A stretch of 64,000 nt of DNA from Kiloniellaceae bacterium (GCA_021776095.1 JAJFGO010000015.1:1-64000), one strand, 5' to 3'. Shown: positions 45,635-54,273, numbered from the stretch's first letter. Program-made: numbers and translations. Notes: generated from the letters alone by a model not told the origin.

Positions 45635-45650
45635 TGGACTGGATGGTCCA
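45635..45650. promoter_or_regulatory. TetR/NemR-type operator before tetR
   Basis: TGGACTGGATGGTCCA within TTATGGAC...GTCCAGAATCAAGAG, matching the half sites and the flanks of the site at 44616. It lies 14 nt before the tetR start codon, where bound repressor would block its own transcription. Confidence 0.72.
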
Positions 45651-45693
45651 GAATCAAGAGAGCGCGGAGATTATTTATTTGAGCGAGGCCTTC

Positions 45694-45790
45694 GTCATCC
45701 CGGAAAGCGCCGTCAGGCGCTTATCCGGGATCTTTTGGCGCCTGGGGGAGCCGAAGATCCCGGCTCCCGCTTCCGCTCGGCCGGGATGAC
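45694..45790. repeat. Palindromic intergenic repeat (GTCATCCCGG...CCGGGATGAC)
   Basis: Outer arms GTCATCCCGG (45694-45703) and CCGGGATGAC (45781-45790) are perfect inverted repeats; inside are AGCGCC...GGCGCT-like and GATCCCGG hairpin segments. Lies between aroC and tetR. It is of the same general class (GTCAT..ATGAC ends) as the two GTCAT...GTGAC repeats nearby. Confidence 0.8.
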
Positions 45791-45815
45791 GGGGGTAGGC
45801 TTGTCCGCTTGATCC

Positions 45816-46898
45816 CTACCCGCACTGCGCCCGATGGCGCAGTACGTGATCGGCCAGGACGATGGCCATCATGGCTTCGCCGACCGGCACGGCGCGGATG
45901 CCGACGCAGGGGTCGTGGCGGCCCTTGGTGACGATGTCGGTTTCCTGGCCAAAGCGGTCCACAGTTTTGCGCGGGGTCAGGATGGAGCTGGTCGGCTTGA
46001 CCGCGAAGCGCGCCACCACGTCCTGGCCGGTGGAGATGCCGCCCAGGATGCCTCCGGCCTGGTTGGAGAGGAAGGCGATCTTGCCATCCTTCATGCGCAT
46101 CTCGTCGGCGTTGTCCTCGCCGCTGAGGGTGGCGGCCTCTAGCCCGGCGCCGATTTCGACCGACTTGACCGCGTTGATGCTCATCATGGCCTTGGCCAGA
46201 TCGGCGTCGAGCTTGTCGTAAACCGGTTCGCCCAGGCCGGCGGGCACGCCGCTGGCCACGACCTCGATCACCGCGCCGATGGAAGACCCGGCCTTGCGGA
46301 TGCCGTCGAGGTATTTTTCCCAGGCCTTGGCCGCCTTCGCGTCCGGGCACCAAAAGGGGTTGGCCTCGATGGCGTCCCAGTCCCAGGCGTCGCGGTCGAT
46401 CCGGTGCGGCCCCATCTGGACCAGGGCGCCGCGTATACGCACCCCTTCGCCCAGGACATGGTCCAGCACCTTGCGCGCGGCCGCGCCGGCGGCGACCCGC
46501 ATGGCGGTCTCCCGCGCGCTCGACCGCCCGCCGCCGCGGGGGTCGCGCAGGCCGTACTTGGCCCAGTAAGTCATGTCGGCGTGGCCGGGGCGGAACTTAT
46601 CGGCGATATCGCCGTAGTCCTTGGAGCGCACGTCCCGGTTCTCGATGACCAGCGCCAGGGGCGTGCCCGTGGTCTGGCCCTCGAAGACCCCGGATACGAT
46701 CCGGACGGTGTCGGGCTCCTTGCGTTGGGTCGTGTATTTCGATTGACCGGGGCGGCGCTTGTCGAGCCAGACCTGGATATCGGATTCCTTGAGCGCGATC
46801 CCCGGCGGCACGCCGTCGAGCACGCAACCGATTTCCGGCCCGTGGCTTTCGCCCCAGGTGGTGTATCTGAAAGCCTGTCCGAAAGAATTACCGGGCAT
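45816..46898 (-). CDS. aroC: Chorismate synthase
   Basis: 360-residue FMN-dependent enzyme converting EPSP to chorismate, last step of the shikimate pathway. Signatures: [33 protein letters not shown] at the N-terminus, [51 protein letters not shown] and [18 protein letters not shown]. Full length. Lies next to fabI copy B on the same strand (about 170 bp apart, with a palindromic repeat between), a conserved alphaproteobacterial neighbourhood. No aroC is visible next to fabI copy A because the window begins inside that gene. Confidence 0.96.
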   Translation of the reverse strand: MPGNSFGQAFRYTTWGESHGPEIGCVLDGVPPGIALKESDIQVWLDKRRPGQSKYTTQRKEPDTVRIVSGVFEGQTTGTPLALVIENRDVRSKDYGDIADKFRPGHADMTYWAKYGLRDPRGGGRSSARETAMRVAAGAAARKVLDHVLGEGVRIRGALVQMGPHRIDRDAWDWDAIEANPFWCPDAKAAKAWEKYLDGIRKAGSSIGAVIEVVASGVPAGLGEPVYDKLDADLAKAMMSINAVKSVEIGAGLEAATLSGEDNADEMRMKDGKIAFLSNQAGGILGGISTGQDVVARFAVKPTSSILTPRKTVDRFGQETDIVTKGRHDPCVGIRAVPVGEAMMAIVLADHVLRHRAQCG

Positions 46899-46915
46899 GA
46901 TACCTTCTCTACATC

Positions 46916-46998
46916 GTCATCGCCGGACTTGATCCGGCAATCCATCGCGGTCCGAGTCTCGCACGTCGATGGACCCTCGGGTCAAGCCCAAGGGTGAC
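46916..46998. repeat. Palindromic intergenic repeat (GTCATCGCCGGACTTGATCC type)
   Basis: Starts GTCATCGCCGGACTTGATCC and ends GGGTCAAGCCCAAGGGTGAC; clearly related to the copy at 42812-42895, with the same two-hairpin plan (GCCGGACTTGATCCGGC; GGGTCAAGCCC). Lies between aroC and fabI copy B. Confidence 0.85.
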
Positions 46999-47064
46999 AA
47001 AAGACAAAGAGAGTAGACACCGGCAAGATTTTGAAATCGATTCACTCTCTATGGAATCGAAACC

Positions 47065-47904
47065 CTACGACTGCGGCGTGAAGCCGCGCAAGAGTTCCGC
47101 GACTTGCGGGGCGGAGTCGGTCGCCATCATGCCGACGACGTGATAGCCGGAATCGACATGGTGGATCTCGCCGGTCACGCCGCTCGACAAGTCCGATAGC
47201 AGATACATCGCCGCGCCGCCGACCTGATCGATGGTCACGTTGCGTTGCAGGGGCGCGTTGTACTCGTTCCACTTCAGGATGTAGCGGAAGTCGCCGATGC
47301 CCGAGGCCGCGAGGGTCTTGATGGGTCCGGCGGAAATGGCGTTGACGCGGATGTTCTGCGCGCCCAGATCGGCGGCCAGGTAGCGCACGCTCGCCTCCAG
47401 CGCCGCCTTGGCCACGCCCATGACGTTGTAGTGGGGCATGACCCGCTCGGCCCCGTAATAGGTCAAGGTCAAGAGGCTGCCGCCGTCCTTCATCAGCGGC
47501 ACGGCGCGTTGCGCGACGGCGGTGAAGGAGTAACAGGAGATGTCCAGGCTGCGCACGAAGTTGTCGCGCGAAGTGTTCAGGTACTTGCCCTTCAATTCGT
47601 CCTTGTCGGCATAGGCGATGGCATGGACCAGAAAGTCCAGGCTGCCCCATTGGTCCTCGACCGCCTTGAACACGGCGTCGATGCTGGCGTCGTCGGTCAC
47701 ATCACAGGGCATCACGATCTCGGAACCCACCGAGTCTGCCAAGGGCCGGACCCGGCGCTCCAGCGCCTCGCCCTGAAAGGTAAAGGCCAGTTTCGCGCCT
47801 TGAGAGTGCACCTTGGAGGCGATGCCCCAAGCAATCGAGCGATCATTGGCGACGCCCATGATCAGGCCACGCTTGCCCGCCATCAGGCCCTGGTCGTCCG
47901 ACAT
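47065..47904 (-). CDS. fabI: Enoyl-[ACP] reductase FabI, copy B (complete)
   Basis: 279 residues, complete. GKRGLIMGVANDRSIAWGIA cofactor loop; active-site TYYGAERVMPHYNVMGVAKAALE gives the Tyr-x6-Tyr and Lys of FabI. ATG 47904 (MSDDQGLMAGKRG) is preferred over the upstream in-frame start because copy A starts at the same point. Downstream of aroC on the same strand. Having two fabI genes of this close relation in one region is unusual, because FabI is normally a single-copy essential enzyme in relatives (FabI/FabV/FabK combinations aside). Confidence 0.95.
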   Translation of the reverse strand: MSDDQGLMAGKRGLIMGVANDRSIAWGIASKVHSQGAKLAFTFQGEALERRVRPLADSVGSEIVMPCDVTDDASIDAVFKAVEDQWGSLDFLVHAIAYADKDELKGKYLNTSRDNFVRSLDISCYSFTAVAQRAVPLMKDGGSLLTLTYYGAERVMPHYNVMGVAKAALEASVRYLAADLGAQNIRVNAISAGPIKTLAASGIGDFRYILKWNEYNAPLQRNVTIDQVGGAAMYLLSDLSSGVTGEIHHVDSGYHVVGMMATDSAPQVAELLRGFTPQS

Positions 47905-48052
47905 TCTCGCCCCCAACGGTTTTCCGGCCCGCGATTGGGGACCGTGCGGCATCCTACACAAATGGCAGGGACGGTCAAACGGGTCGCGGAGGCTGACAAA
48001 GGTCTATATTCCCGGCCCGCTCGTGTGGATGTTCAGGTGTTCAAGGTCGAAC

Positions 48053-48769
48053 TTAGCGGCCGTTTCTTTGTGAGTTCCGATCTGCTGCTCTGGCATCAGT
48101 AGCCAAGCCAAACCAATACCTTGCCCGACCTAAGTTGATAGCAACGACAGTCCTAATTGCGTGAGCCCAATATAAACGCCTTGCTGTTCTCGCTCCAAAA
48201 TTCGGCTGCCAGAGGGTACGAAAATCTTCGTCAAGGTCCCCTATCACATGCTCACGATCTCGCTTCGAAAGCCCTGCATGAAGAAGTATCTCAGCTCGTT
48301 TAGGCGGATCATCGTTGCTGACTTCATTGTCAGTAATTTTTCTTATTCTGCCTAGTTTTCTCCAAGAAACCATTAGCGAGAGCACCTTCACTCCGAAGGT
48401 GAAAAAAACCTTTGACGGCAACCACCCCTTTTCTATTAACTCCTTTTCTAGTAATTTCTTTTCTATTAACTTCTTGACTTCTTTTACGCTGTCCTGGATT
48501 TCCTTCTGAATCACTTGCTCCGAAATTTTCTTCTCCTTCTCTCGGAGATCTCGGAATCCAGCTCCAGGGTCTATTATTACACGTTCGCTGAGAATGCCGT
48601 CAGTGGAATGTGTAAGAAAATTTCTAATGTCATAGTGTTCACCTGGTTTTATCTTTTTGGCATTGGTAAAAATCTCCCTTATTAAACTCTGGCTCGACAT
48701 TCCTGTCTTATAAGCTGCGTTTCTTTTGTTCGATTTTTTTGCTTGGGGGTTATGTCTATTTCTTTTCAT
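48053..48769 (-). CDS. Permease-prefix-like protein of unknown function (block B insertion)
   Basis: 238 residues. N-terminal half is Lys/Glu-rich and likely helical or coiled-coil (EKEKKISEQVIQKEIQDSVKEVKKLIEKKLLEKELIEKG), followed by a hydrophobic stretch (KVFFTFGVKVLSLMVSW). The C-terminal part DDPPKRAEILLHAGLSKRDREHVIGDLDEDF...ARRLYWAHAIRTV strongly resembles the permease prefix domain that precedes some PadR-linked MacB-type permeases, but no permease follows. The DNA is distinctly more AT-rich than its neighbours over its N-terminal two thirds. Coupled to the PadR gene 7 bp upstream. Absent from block A; probably acquired. Confidence 0.6.
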   Translation of the reverse strand: MKRNRHNPQAKKSNKRNAAYKTGMSSQSLIREIFTNAKKIKPGEHYDIRNFLTHSTDGILSERVIIDPGAGFRDLREKEKKISEQVIQKEIQDSVKEVKKLIEKKLLEKELIEKGWLPSKVFFTFGVKVLSLMVSWRKLGRIRKITDNEVSNDDPPKRAEILLHAGLSKRDREHVIGDLDEDFRTLWQPNFGARTARRLYWAHAIRTVVAINLGRARYWFGLATDARAADRNSQRNGR

Positions 48770-48776
48770 CTCGGCC

Positions 48777-49109
48777 TCACGCGATACCTGGGGTCGGGAC
48801 TATACCCTGGCGCATTCTATCGACGACCCGTAATGAGCGGTCGAGTGCAACTTGGCCAGGCGCTTCAATTTGATAGTAGCGCTTTGCGCGCCCGCCACGT
48901 TCCGGGGTTGCTTCACCACGGTAGGAGGAAACGAAGCCCTTTCGTTCCATTCGTTCGAGCGTCGTATAGATCGCGCCAACCGATACGTCCCGCATCGCCC
49001 GCTCAGAGATTTCCCGACGAATGGTAACTCCGTAGGCGTTGTTTCGAAGTCTGAGAAGCGCCAGTAACACCATTTGCTCGAATTCCCCGAGATTTGCTCG
49101 CTCAGTCAT
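48777..49109 (-). CDS. PadR-family transcriptional regulator (block B insertion)
   Basis: 110-residue winged-helix regulator: LGEFEQMVLLALLRLRNNAYGVTIRREISERAMRDVSVGAIYTTLERMERKGFVSSYRGE..RGGRAKRYYQI is a textbook PadR N-terminal domain, of the short type that accompanies permease-prefix proteins. No C-terminal extension. Upstream of and co-directional with the permease-prefix-like gene. Unrelated to the PadR-like gene next to hemA. Not present at the equivalent place in block A (only about 170 bp separate fabI and the YihY gene there). Confidence 0.88.
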   Translation of the reverse strand: MTERANLGEFEQMVLLALLRLRNNAYGVTIRREISERAMRDVSVGAIYTTLERMERKGFVSSYRGEATPERGGRAKRYYQIEAPGQVALDRSLRVVDRMRQGIVPTPGIA

Positions 49110-49227
49110 GTCCGTTGCTCACATCAACTGCTACAATGTAGAAGATATAGCTTGTGCGGCACGGCGATTCAAGACCCACGTAAGCTTTTTGCGCAATTTA
49201 GGAACTTTTCTGACATAAACTTGCGCC

Positions 49228-50553
49228 ATGAACGCCAAGTCCGAATCGCGGGATTTTCGCCGTCTGGTTGCCTGGTTCAAGTTCGTTCTCAAGGCGGGCC
49301 GGATTGGGCGATTTTTGGCTTATGCCGGGCAGCGCTTCCTGGCCGACGGCGGCCCGCGCCAGGCGGCCGGGCTCAGTTATGCCTCGCTGCTCGCCATCGT
49401 GCCCTTGCTGGCGGTCGGGTTATCGTTCCTGGCCGGCTTTCCCGCTTTCGAGCCCTGGCGGGTCGAATTGCAAAACTTCGTCTTCGAAAGTCTGCTGTCC
49501 GACGTGGGTGGCGAAGCCAGTGCGCAACTGGCCAGGTTCATCGAGAACGCCAAGCGTATGACCGCCCCTGGCATGGCCGGCTTGGCGGTGACCGCGCTGC
49601 TGCTCATGTCGAACATCAACGGCGCCATGAACGAGATCTGGCGGGTCGCCGAGCCCCGGCCCGTGGCCGCGCGCCTGGTGGTCTACTGGACCATTCTGAC
49701 CTTGGGCCCCTTGTTCATTGGCGCTTCGCTGTCCTTATCCAGCTATGCCTTCGCCGCGGTGCAATGGTTCGACAGCGCCGCCCTGGGCGGGGGCCTGGGG
49801 CTGACTCGCCTGGCGCCGACCGTGTTCTCGGTTCTGGGCTTCGCCATGATCTATCTGATCGTGCCGAACCGGGCGATCCATCCCGGCCATGCTTTGACCG
49901 GCGGGTTGGTCGCCGCGATCCTGTTCGAGATGCTGAAGTCGGGCTTCGGGCTGTATCTGCGTGAATTCCCGTCCTTTCAGTTGGTCTACGGGGCGGTCTC
50001 GGCGCTGCCGATATTCCTGGTCTGGATGTACCTCTCCTGGGTCGTGATCCTATTCGGCGCCCAGGTCGCCGCCGCCCTGCCGGAATGGCGTGCCTCCCAG
50101 GCACGGGGCAGCCGGATCGCCGATCCGGGTGCGCGGCTGGCGCTGGCCTTAAGCGTCCTGGCCCGCCTGCGCGACGCGAGCCGTAAAGGGGACCTGATCA
50201 AGGAGCGCCGCTTGGGCCGCGGACTGCCGGCGACGCCCGCGGAGCTCGAGCAGACCCTGCGGCACATGCGCAAGGCAACCCTGGTGGAGCGCGGACGCGG
50301 CAGCCGCTGGGTGCTGTGCCGCGATCTGGACGAGGTCACCCTGGGCGACCTGGCCCGGGCCTTGGATTTGGGCCTGATGCCCGGCCGGGGCTGGCACCCG
50401 GCGGCCGAGAGCGCGGTTGCGGAATTGGCCGAAACCCTTGAAACCAGCCAAGCACGCAGTCTGGCGGAGGTCTTGAACGCGGCCGACGCGAGCGAGCCCG
50501 GTGCAAGCGAGCCCGACCCGGCGGTCGCCGCCGGCATCCGAAAGCGGGCCTAA
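49228..50553 (+). CDS. YihY/UPF0761-family inner-membrane protein, copy B
   Basis: 441 residues; same architecture as copy A (654-1931): about six membrane segments, PNRAIHPGHALTGGLVA motif, C-terminal winged-helix-like tail (LGRGLPATPAELEQTLRHM). The C-terminus is longer by 16 residues with low-complexity ASEPGASEP. ATG 49228 matches MNAKSE of copy A. Preceded by the PadR cassette, whose insertion leaves about 120 bp upstream. Function unknown. Confidence 0.85.
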   Translation: MNAKSESRDFRRLVAWFKFVLKAGRIGRFLAYAGQRFLADGGPRQAAGLSYASLLAIVPLLAVGLSFLAGFPAFEPWRVELQNFVFESLLSDVGGEASAQLARFIENAKRMTAPGMAGLAVTALLLMSNINGAMNEIWRVAEPRPVAARLVVYWTILTLGPLFIGASLSLSSYAFAAVQWFDSAALGGGLGLTRLAPTVFSVLGFAMIYLIVPNRAIHPGHALTGGLVAAILFEMLKSGFGLYLREFPSFQLVYGAVSALPIFLVWMYLSWVVILFGAQVAAALPEWRASQARGSRIADPGARLALALSVLARLRDASRKGDLIKERRLGRGLPATPAELEQTLRHMRKATLVERGRGSRWVLCRDLDEVTLGDLARALDLGLMPGRGWHPAAESAVAELAETLETSQARSLAEVLNAADASEPGASEPDPAVAAGIRKRA

Positions 50554-50565
50554 TATGGTGGGCGG

Positions 50566-50919
50566 TTACGACCCGTCGGGCGGCGCCGGCCGGCCGGTAA
50601 TCGTCGCCAACTCCGCGCGGAGCTGATCGCGCGCGTCCTGGGGCAGGGCCTTGATCGCTTGATTGAGATCCTCCAGGGCCTTGCGCAAGGTGTAAACCTG
50701 GTCCAGCAGGCGCAGCACCACGGGCATGGCCTCGTCGTTGACCTCCAGGTCGCTGTGCAGTTCCGCGATCAGGCGTGCCCGTGCCAGGTCGGCGTCGTCG
50801 AACATATAGGTGCCTTCCTGGTCGATCGGCAGCACCCAGCTTCGCTCAATCCAGACCATCAAGTCTTCTTGGTCGACTTCGATCTCGGCGACCACCTGTT
50901 CGAAAGATATTAACGCCAC
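50566..50919 (-). CDS. cbpM: Chaperone modulator CbpM, copy B
   Basis: 117 residues, aligned with copy A without gaps until the C-terminus. The central VNDEAMPVVLRLLDQVYTLRKAL and DDADLARARLIAELHSDLEV parts are almost unchanged while the N-terminal VDQEDLMVWIERSWVLPI differs more. Downstream of cbpA (25-bp gap, against 1 nt in copy A). Expected to modulate CbpA through its J-domain. Confidence 0.85.
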   Translation of the reverse strand: MALISFEQVVAEIEVDQEDLMVWIERSWVLPIDQEGTYMFDDADLARARLIAELHSDLEVNDEAMPVVLRLLDQVYTLRKALEDLNQAIKALPQDARDQLRAELATITGRPAPPDGS

Positions 50920-50944
50920 GCTGTCGCCTTCCCTTCGCCGCCGT

Positions 50945-51880
50945 TCAGCTCATGCCGGATTTGCGGCGCGGATCGTAACCGTGGGTTTCGGCCCAACCCT
51001 CGACGAAGGTCTTTAGGTCTTCGTCGGGCTTGTCGGGCAGGACCACCTTCAGCTTGACGTACTGGTCGCCCTTGGTCTTGGACTTGCGATCCACGATGCC
51101 CTTGCCTTTGAGGCGCAGGGTGGCGCCGGTGTTGGAGCCGGGCGGTATTTTCATGGAGACCTTGCCGTGCACGGTCGGGATCTGAAGAGTCGCGCCCAGG
51201 ACCGCTTCCTGCAAGGCGATTGGCAACTCCATGTGCACGTCATTGTCCTTGCGGGTGAAAAAGGCGTGGGGCTGGATATGCACCTCCACATAGGCGTCGC
51301 CCGGTGCGCCGCCGTTCGCGCCCGGCCCGCCTTGCCCCTTGAGGCGCAGGGTTTGGCGATCCGCCGTGCCGGCGGGAATCGATAAATCCAGTACCTTGCC
51401 GTCGGACAGGCGCAGGCGCTTCTTGGTTCCGGTCGCCGCGTCCAAGAAATCGATCGGCGCCGTGTAGGAAACGTCGGCGCCTTTGCGCGCGCCGCCCCGG
51501 CCGCGGCCGGCGCCGGTTCTGCGCCCGCCCCCAAAGAGGTCGGAAATGACGTCTTCGATGTTGATCTCGGCGCCGAAATCCGAGGCCCGGTATTTGCTGC
51601 CACCGCCGCCGCCGCGCCGGGCGTGTTCGTGATAGAATCCGCCGGCGCGCTGGGTTTCCTGTCCGCTGGCGTCAATCTCGCCGCGGTCGAAGCGCTTGCG
51701 CTTTTCCGGATCGCCAAGAATCCCGTGGGCCTGCGAGACCTCCTTGAAGTCCTGCTCGACCTTGGAATTGCCGGGGTTCAGGTCCGGGTGCAACTTTTTG
51801 GCCAGCCGCCGATAGGCGCTCTTGATGTCCTCGGCGCTGGCGTCGCGCTTCACGCCCAAAATGTCATATGGGTTCTTCAT
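50945..51880 (-). CDS. cbpA: Curved-DNA-binding / DnaJ-class co-chaperone CbpA, copy B
   Basis: 311 residues; J-domain with HPD in LAKKLHPDLNPGNSK, Gly/Arg-rich linker longer than in copy A (RRGGGGGSKYRA, GGGRRTGAGRGRGGARKGAD), and the DnaJ C-terminal domains (LRLSDGKVLDLSIPAGT, PTVHGKVSMKIPPGSNTG). No zinc finger. Linker length is the main structural difference between the two copies and could alter client handling; that is speculation. Confidence 0.9.
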   Translation of the reverse strand: MKNPYDILGVKRDASAEDIKSAYRRLAKKLHPDLNPGNSKVEQDFKEVSQAHGILGDPEKRKRFDRGEIDASGQETQRAGGFYHEHARRGGGGGSKYRASDFGAEINIEDVISDLFGGGRRTGAGRGRGGARKGADVSYTAPIDFLDAATGTKKRLRLSDGKVLDLSIPAGTADRQTLRLKGQGGPGANGGAPGDAYVEVHIQPHAFFTRKDNDVHMELPIALQEAVLGATLQIPTVHGKVSMKIPPGSNTGATLRLKGKGIVDRKSKTKGDQYVKLKVVLPDKPDEDLKTFVEGWAETHGYDPRRKSGMS

Positions 51881-52002
51881 GTCGTGCCAAGCATAGACGC
51901 GCCTGCGCCGCCGGTCACGGAATCGAAGCCCGGGCGGCGGCAGTCAGGCGGCGGGGGCGCCGCAATCGGCGCCCCGGACGATAAGATTTCAGGCCGCGAT
52001 GC

Positions 52003-52479
52003 TTATTGGATTTCCCACTGGCCGTCCGGCTGGCGGCAGGCCACACCATAAGCCTGTTCCTGATCGCCGCCGATCACCACCGTCTGCTGAAACTCGCGGC
52101 AGTACTCGTTGCTTCCGGACTTGGTGCCCTCGCGGGTCGGCGTGACCGAGCCGTAGTTTCCGGTATCGGGATTGCTCCAGGCGATGGACTGACCGACCGG
52201 GGCCGTGGTTGCCTGGGTATAGGCGCGCTCCGCCTTCAGCTTGTCGACGTCGTCCAGGCCGCGGCCAATCTCGCTGCCGACCAAAGCGCCAATCAGGACG
52301 CCGGCAGCTGTCGCGGCCAACTGACCCGTGCCGCCACCGATGGTTGAGCCGGCCCAGCCACCCAGCGCCGCGCCGCCCAGGCCGCCGATTGTCTGCTTGG
52401 TGCCGAACTGACCATTCTGCGCGCAGGCGGCGGTCAGCGCCATGATCGCAATGGCGGCAAGCATCGTCTTGAATTTCAT
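52003..52479 (-). CDS. Glycine-zipper lipoprotein, copy B
   Basis: 158 residues, same length as copy A. Lipoprotein signal MKFKTMLAAIAIMALTAAC, glycine zipper GGLGGAALGGWAGSTIGGG..LIGALVGSEIGRG, and C-terminal YCREFQQTVVIGGDQEQAYGVACR. ATG 52479 is chosen over the longer ORF start because it begins the signal peptide and matches copy A. Divergent from pdxH copy B with the conserved non-coding block between. Confidence 0.88.
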   Translation of the reverse strand: MKFKTMLAAIAIMALTAACAQNGQFGTKQTIGGLGGAALGGWAGSTIGGGTGQLAATAAGVLIGALVGSEIGRGLDDVDKLKAERAYTQATTAPVGQSIAWSNPDTGNYGSVTPTREGTKSGSNEYCREFQQTVVIGGDQEQAYGVACRQPDGQWEIQ

Positions 52480-52517
52480 GGTAAACGCCTTTCCGAAATT
52501 TTGTGCAATCCGCAAGG

Positions 52518-52572
52518 AACATATATGTAATTCGGAAGAGTTGTACGAGAAGTTTACTGACGATATCCCCAG
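52518..52572. promoter_or_regulatory. Conserved non-coding block between lipoprotein gene and pdxH (B)
   Basis: AACATATATGTAA, GTACGAGAAGTTTA and CGATATCCCCAG in the same order and spacing as at 3799-3852. The intervening bases differ between copies, so conservation is selective. Likely promoter/operator elements of the lipoprotein gene (closest) or of pdxH. Confidence 0.5.
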
Positions 52573-52658
52573 GACCTCTTAGGGGCCTGAAATTGCCACG
52601 AATTTTACCCTGGCGAAGCGGCATCTCGTCCGCGCCGCCGGGGAACGGAGCCCGGAGC

Positions 52659-53252
52659 ATGTTTACAGGCGATCCACCGGTCGACCCGATTCAGACCTTT
52701 CAGGACTGGCTGAAAGAGGCAGAATCCAGCGAAATCAACGATCCGACAGCGGTCGCCCTGGGCACGGTCGGAGCAGACGGCATGCCTTCGGTCCGCATGG
52801 TCCTGCTTAAGGGTGTAGACCAGCGGGGTTTCGTTTTCTTCACCAACTTCGAGAGCCGCAAGGGCCAGCATCTGCTGTCCCAACCCATGGCGGCCTTGCT
52901 GTTCCACTGGAAATCCCTGCGCCGCCAGGTCCGAATCGAGGGCCAGGTCCACCAGGTCAGCGAGGCCGAGGCCGATGCCTATTTCGAGAGCCGGCCGCGC
53001 GACAGCCGGATTGGGGCCTGGGCTAGCGATCAATCGCGGCCGCTGCAGGGCCGCTTCGAGTTGGAAAAGCGGGTTGCGGAATTCGGCTTGAAGTACGCGG
53101 TGGGCACGATTCCCAGGCCGCCCCATTGGTCCGGTTTCCGGGTCGAGCCGCGCCTGATCGAGTTCTGGAAAAACGGCGCGTTCCGGCTGCACGACCGGCT
53201 AGTATATCATCGCCAGGACGAGGGGTGGCGGATCGAGCGGCTCTACCCCTAA
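52659..53252 (+). CDS. pdxH: Pyridoxine/pyridoxamine 5'-phosphate oxidase, copy B
   Basis: 197 residues, same length as copy A. Keeps [46 protein letters not shown] and the C-terminal [18 protein letters not shown]...RLHDRL signature, so it should be active. ATG 52659 ([14 protein letters not shown]) preferred over the ORF-track start. In a 94-nt stretch compared by eye with copy A, 21 positions differ. Confidence 0.94.
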   Translation: MFTGDPPVDPIQTFQDWLKEAESSEINDPTAVALGTVGADGMPSVRMVLLKGVDQRGFVFFTNFESRKGQHLLSQPMAALLFHWKSLRRQVRIEGQVHQVSEAEADAYFESRPRDSRIGAWASDQSRPLQGRFELEKRVAEFGLKYAVGTIPRPPHWSGFRVEPRLIEFWKNGAFRLHDRLVYHRQDEGWRIERLYP

Positions 53253-53288
53253 GCGGCCGCCCTAGCCGCGTGCGTCGAGGGACGTGAT

Positions 53289-54224
53289 GTGACCGACCAG
53301 GTCAAAACCGCAGTTATGCCAAGCGCCGAGGCCAGCCGCCTGATGCGCCTGGCGACCTACGCCTCGCTCAGCGTCGCCGTGTTCCTGATCGCGGTCAAGT
53401 TCGCGGCCTGGCTGTTTACGGATTCGGTCAGTCTGCTGTCGACCCTGATCGATTCCCTGCTCGATGCGGCCGCTTCGCTGGTCAGCTTGCTCGCGGTCCG
53501 GCATGCCTTGACCCCGCCGGACCGGGAGCATCGTTTCGGCCACGGCAAGGCGGAACCCTTGGCCGCGCTGGGCCAATCGGCCTTTATCGCCGGGTCGGCG
53601 ATCTTCCTGGTGATCCAGGCCGGCTATCGCGCCTTTCATCCCAAGGCGATCGAGCATGCCAACATCGGGATCGCGGTTATGGTCCTGGCGATCGTACTAA
53701 CCTTCGCGCTGACCCGTTTTCAGGCCCATGTGGTGAAACGGACCGGGTCCTTGGTGATCCAGGCGGATTCGCTGCACTACTTTGGCGACCTGCTGATCAA
53801 TGGCGCGGTGATTGTGGCGATCGTGTTGTCGTCCGAGCTTGGATGGAACCTGGCCGATCCGATTTTCGGCATCGCTATCGCCGGCTACATTTTGCTAACC
53901 GCCTTGCGCATCGGGCGTGGCGCCTACGACATGCTGATGGACCGCGAACTGCCGGACGAGGACCGGGAAAGAATTCGCGATACCGTCTTGGCCCACCCCC
54001 TGGTCCTGTCGATGCACGACCTGCGGACCCGGGCTTCCGGCCCGATGACTTTTATCCAGTTGCATATCGAAATGGACGGAGATTTGACGCTCCGCCGCGC
54101 GCATGGCGTGGCCGACGAGGTCGAGAATTTGCTTTGCCAGGTGTTTCCGGGGGCCGAGATCATCATCCATCAGGACCCCTACGAGGGGGCGGCGGCGCCG
54201 GCGCGCGCGGGGGGCATATCCTAG
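53289..54224 (+). CDS. Cation diffusion facilitator (FieF/YiiP-like), copy B
   Basis: 311 residues; metal ligands D-x3-D in LIDSLLDAAAS and H-x3-D in QADSLHYFGDLLING are retained, as is the cytoplasmic domain (AHPLVLSMHDLRTRASG..IIIHQDP). GTG start at 53289, 36 bp after pdxH as in copy A. Both copies therefore look functional exporters with the same site-A chemistry. Confidence 0.9.
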   Translation: MTDQVKTAVMPSAEASRLMRLATYASLSVAVFLIAVKFAAWLFTDSVSLLSTLIDSLLDAAASLVSLLAVRHALTPPDREHRFGHGKAEPLAALGQSAFIAGSAIFLVIQAGYRAFHPKAIEHANIGIAVMVLAIVLTFALTRFQAHVVKRTGSLVIQADSLHYFGDLLINGAVIVAIVLSSELGWNLADPIFGIAIAGYILLTALRIGRGAYDMLMDRELPDEDRERIRDTVLAHPLVLSMHDLRTRASGPMTFIQLHIEMDGDLTLRRAHGVADEVENLLCQVFPGAEIIIHQDPYEGAAAPARAGGIS

Positions 54225-54259
54225 ATGCGACCAATTCCTGTTCCACCAGACAAGCCGTC

Positions 54260-54273
54260 TTGACCCAGGTCAA
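54260..54273 (+). promoter_or_regulatory. FNR/FixK-type box upstream of Usp B1
   Basis: TTGACCCAGGTCAA, an excellent TTGAC-N4-GTCAA palindrome, 69 nt before the Usp ATG (67 nt in copy A). Half sites are conserved while surrounding intergenic DNA is not. Confidence 0.78.
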
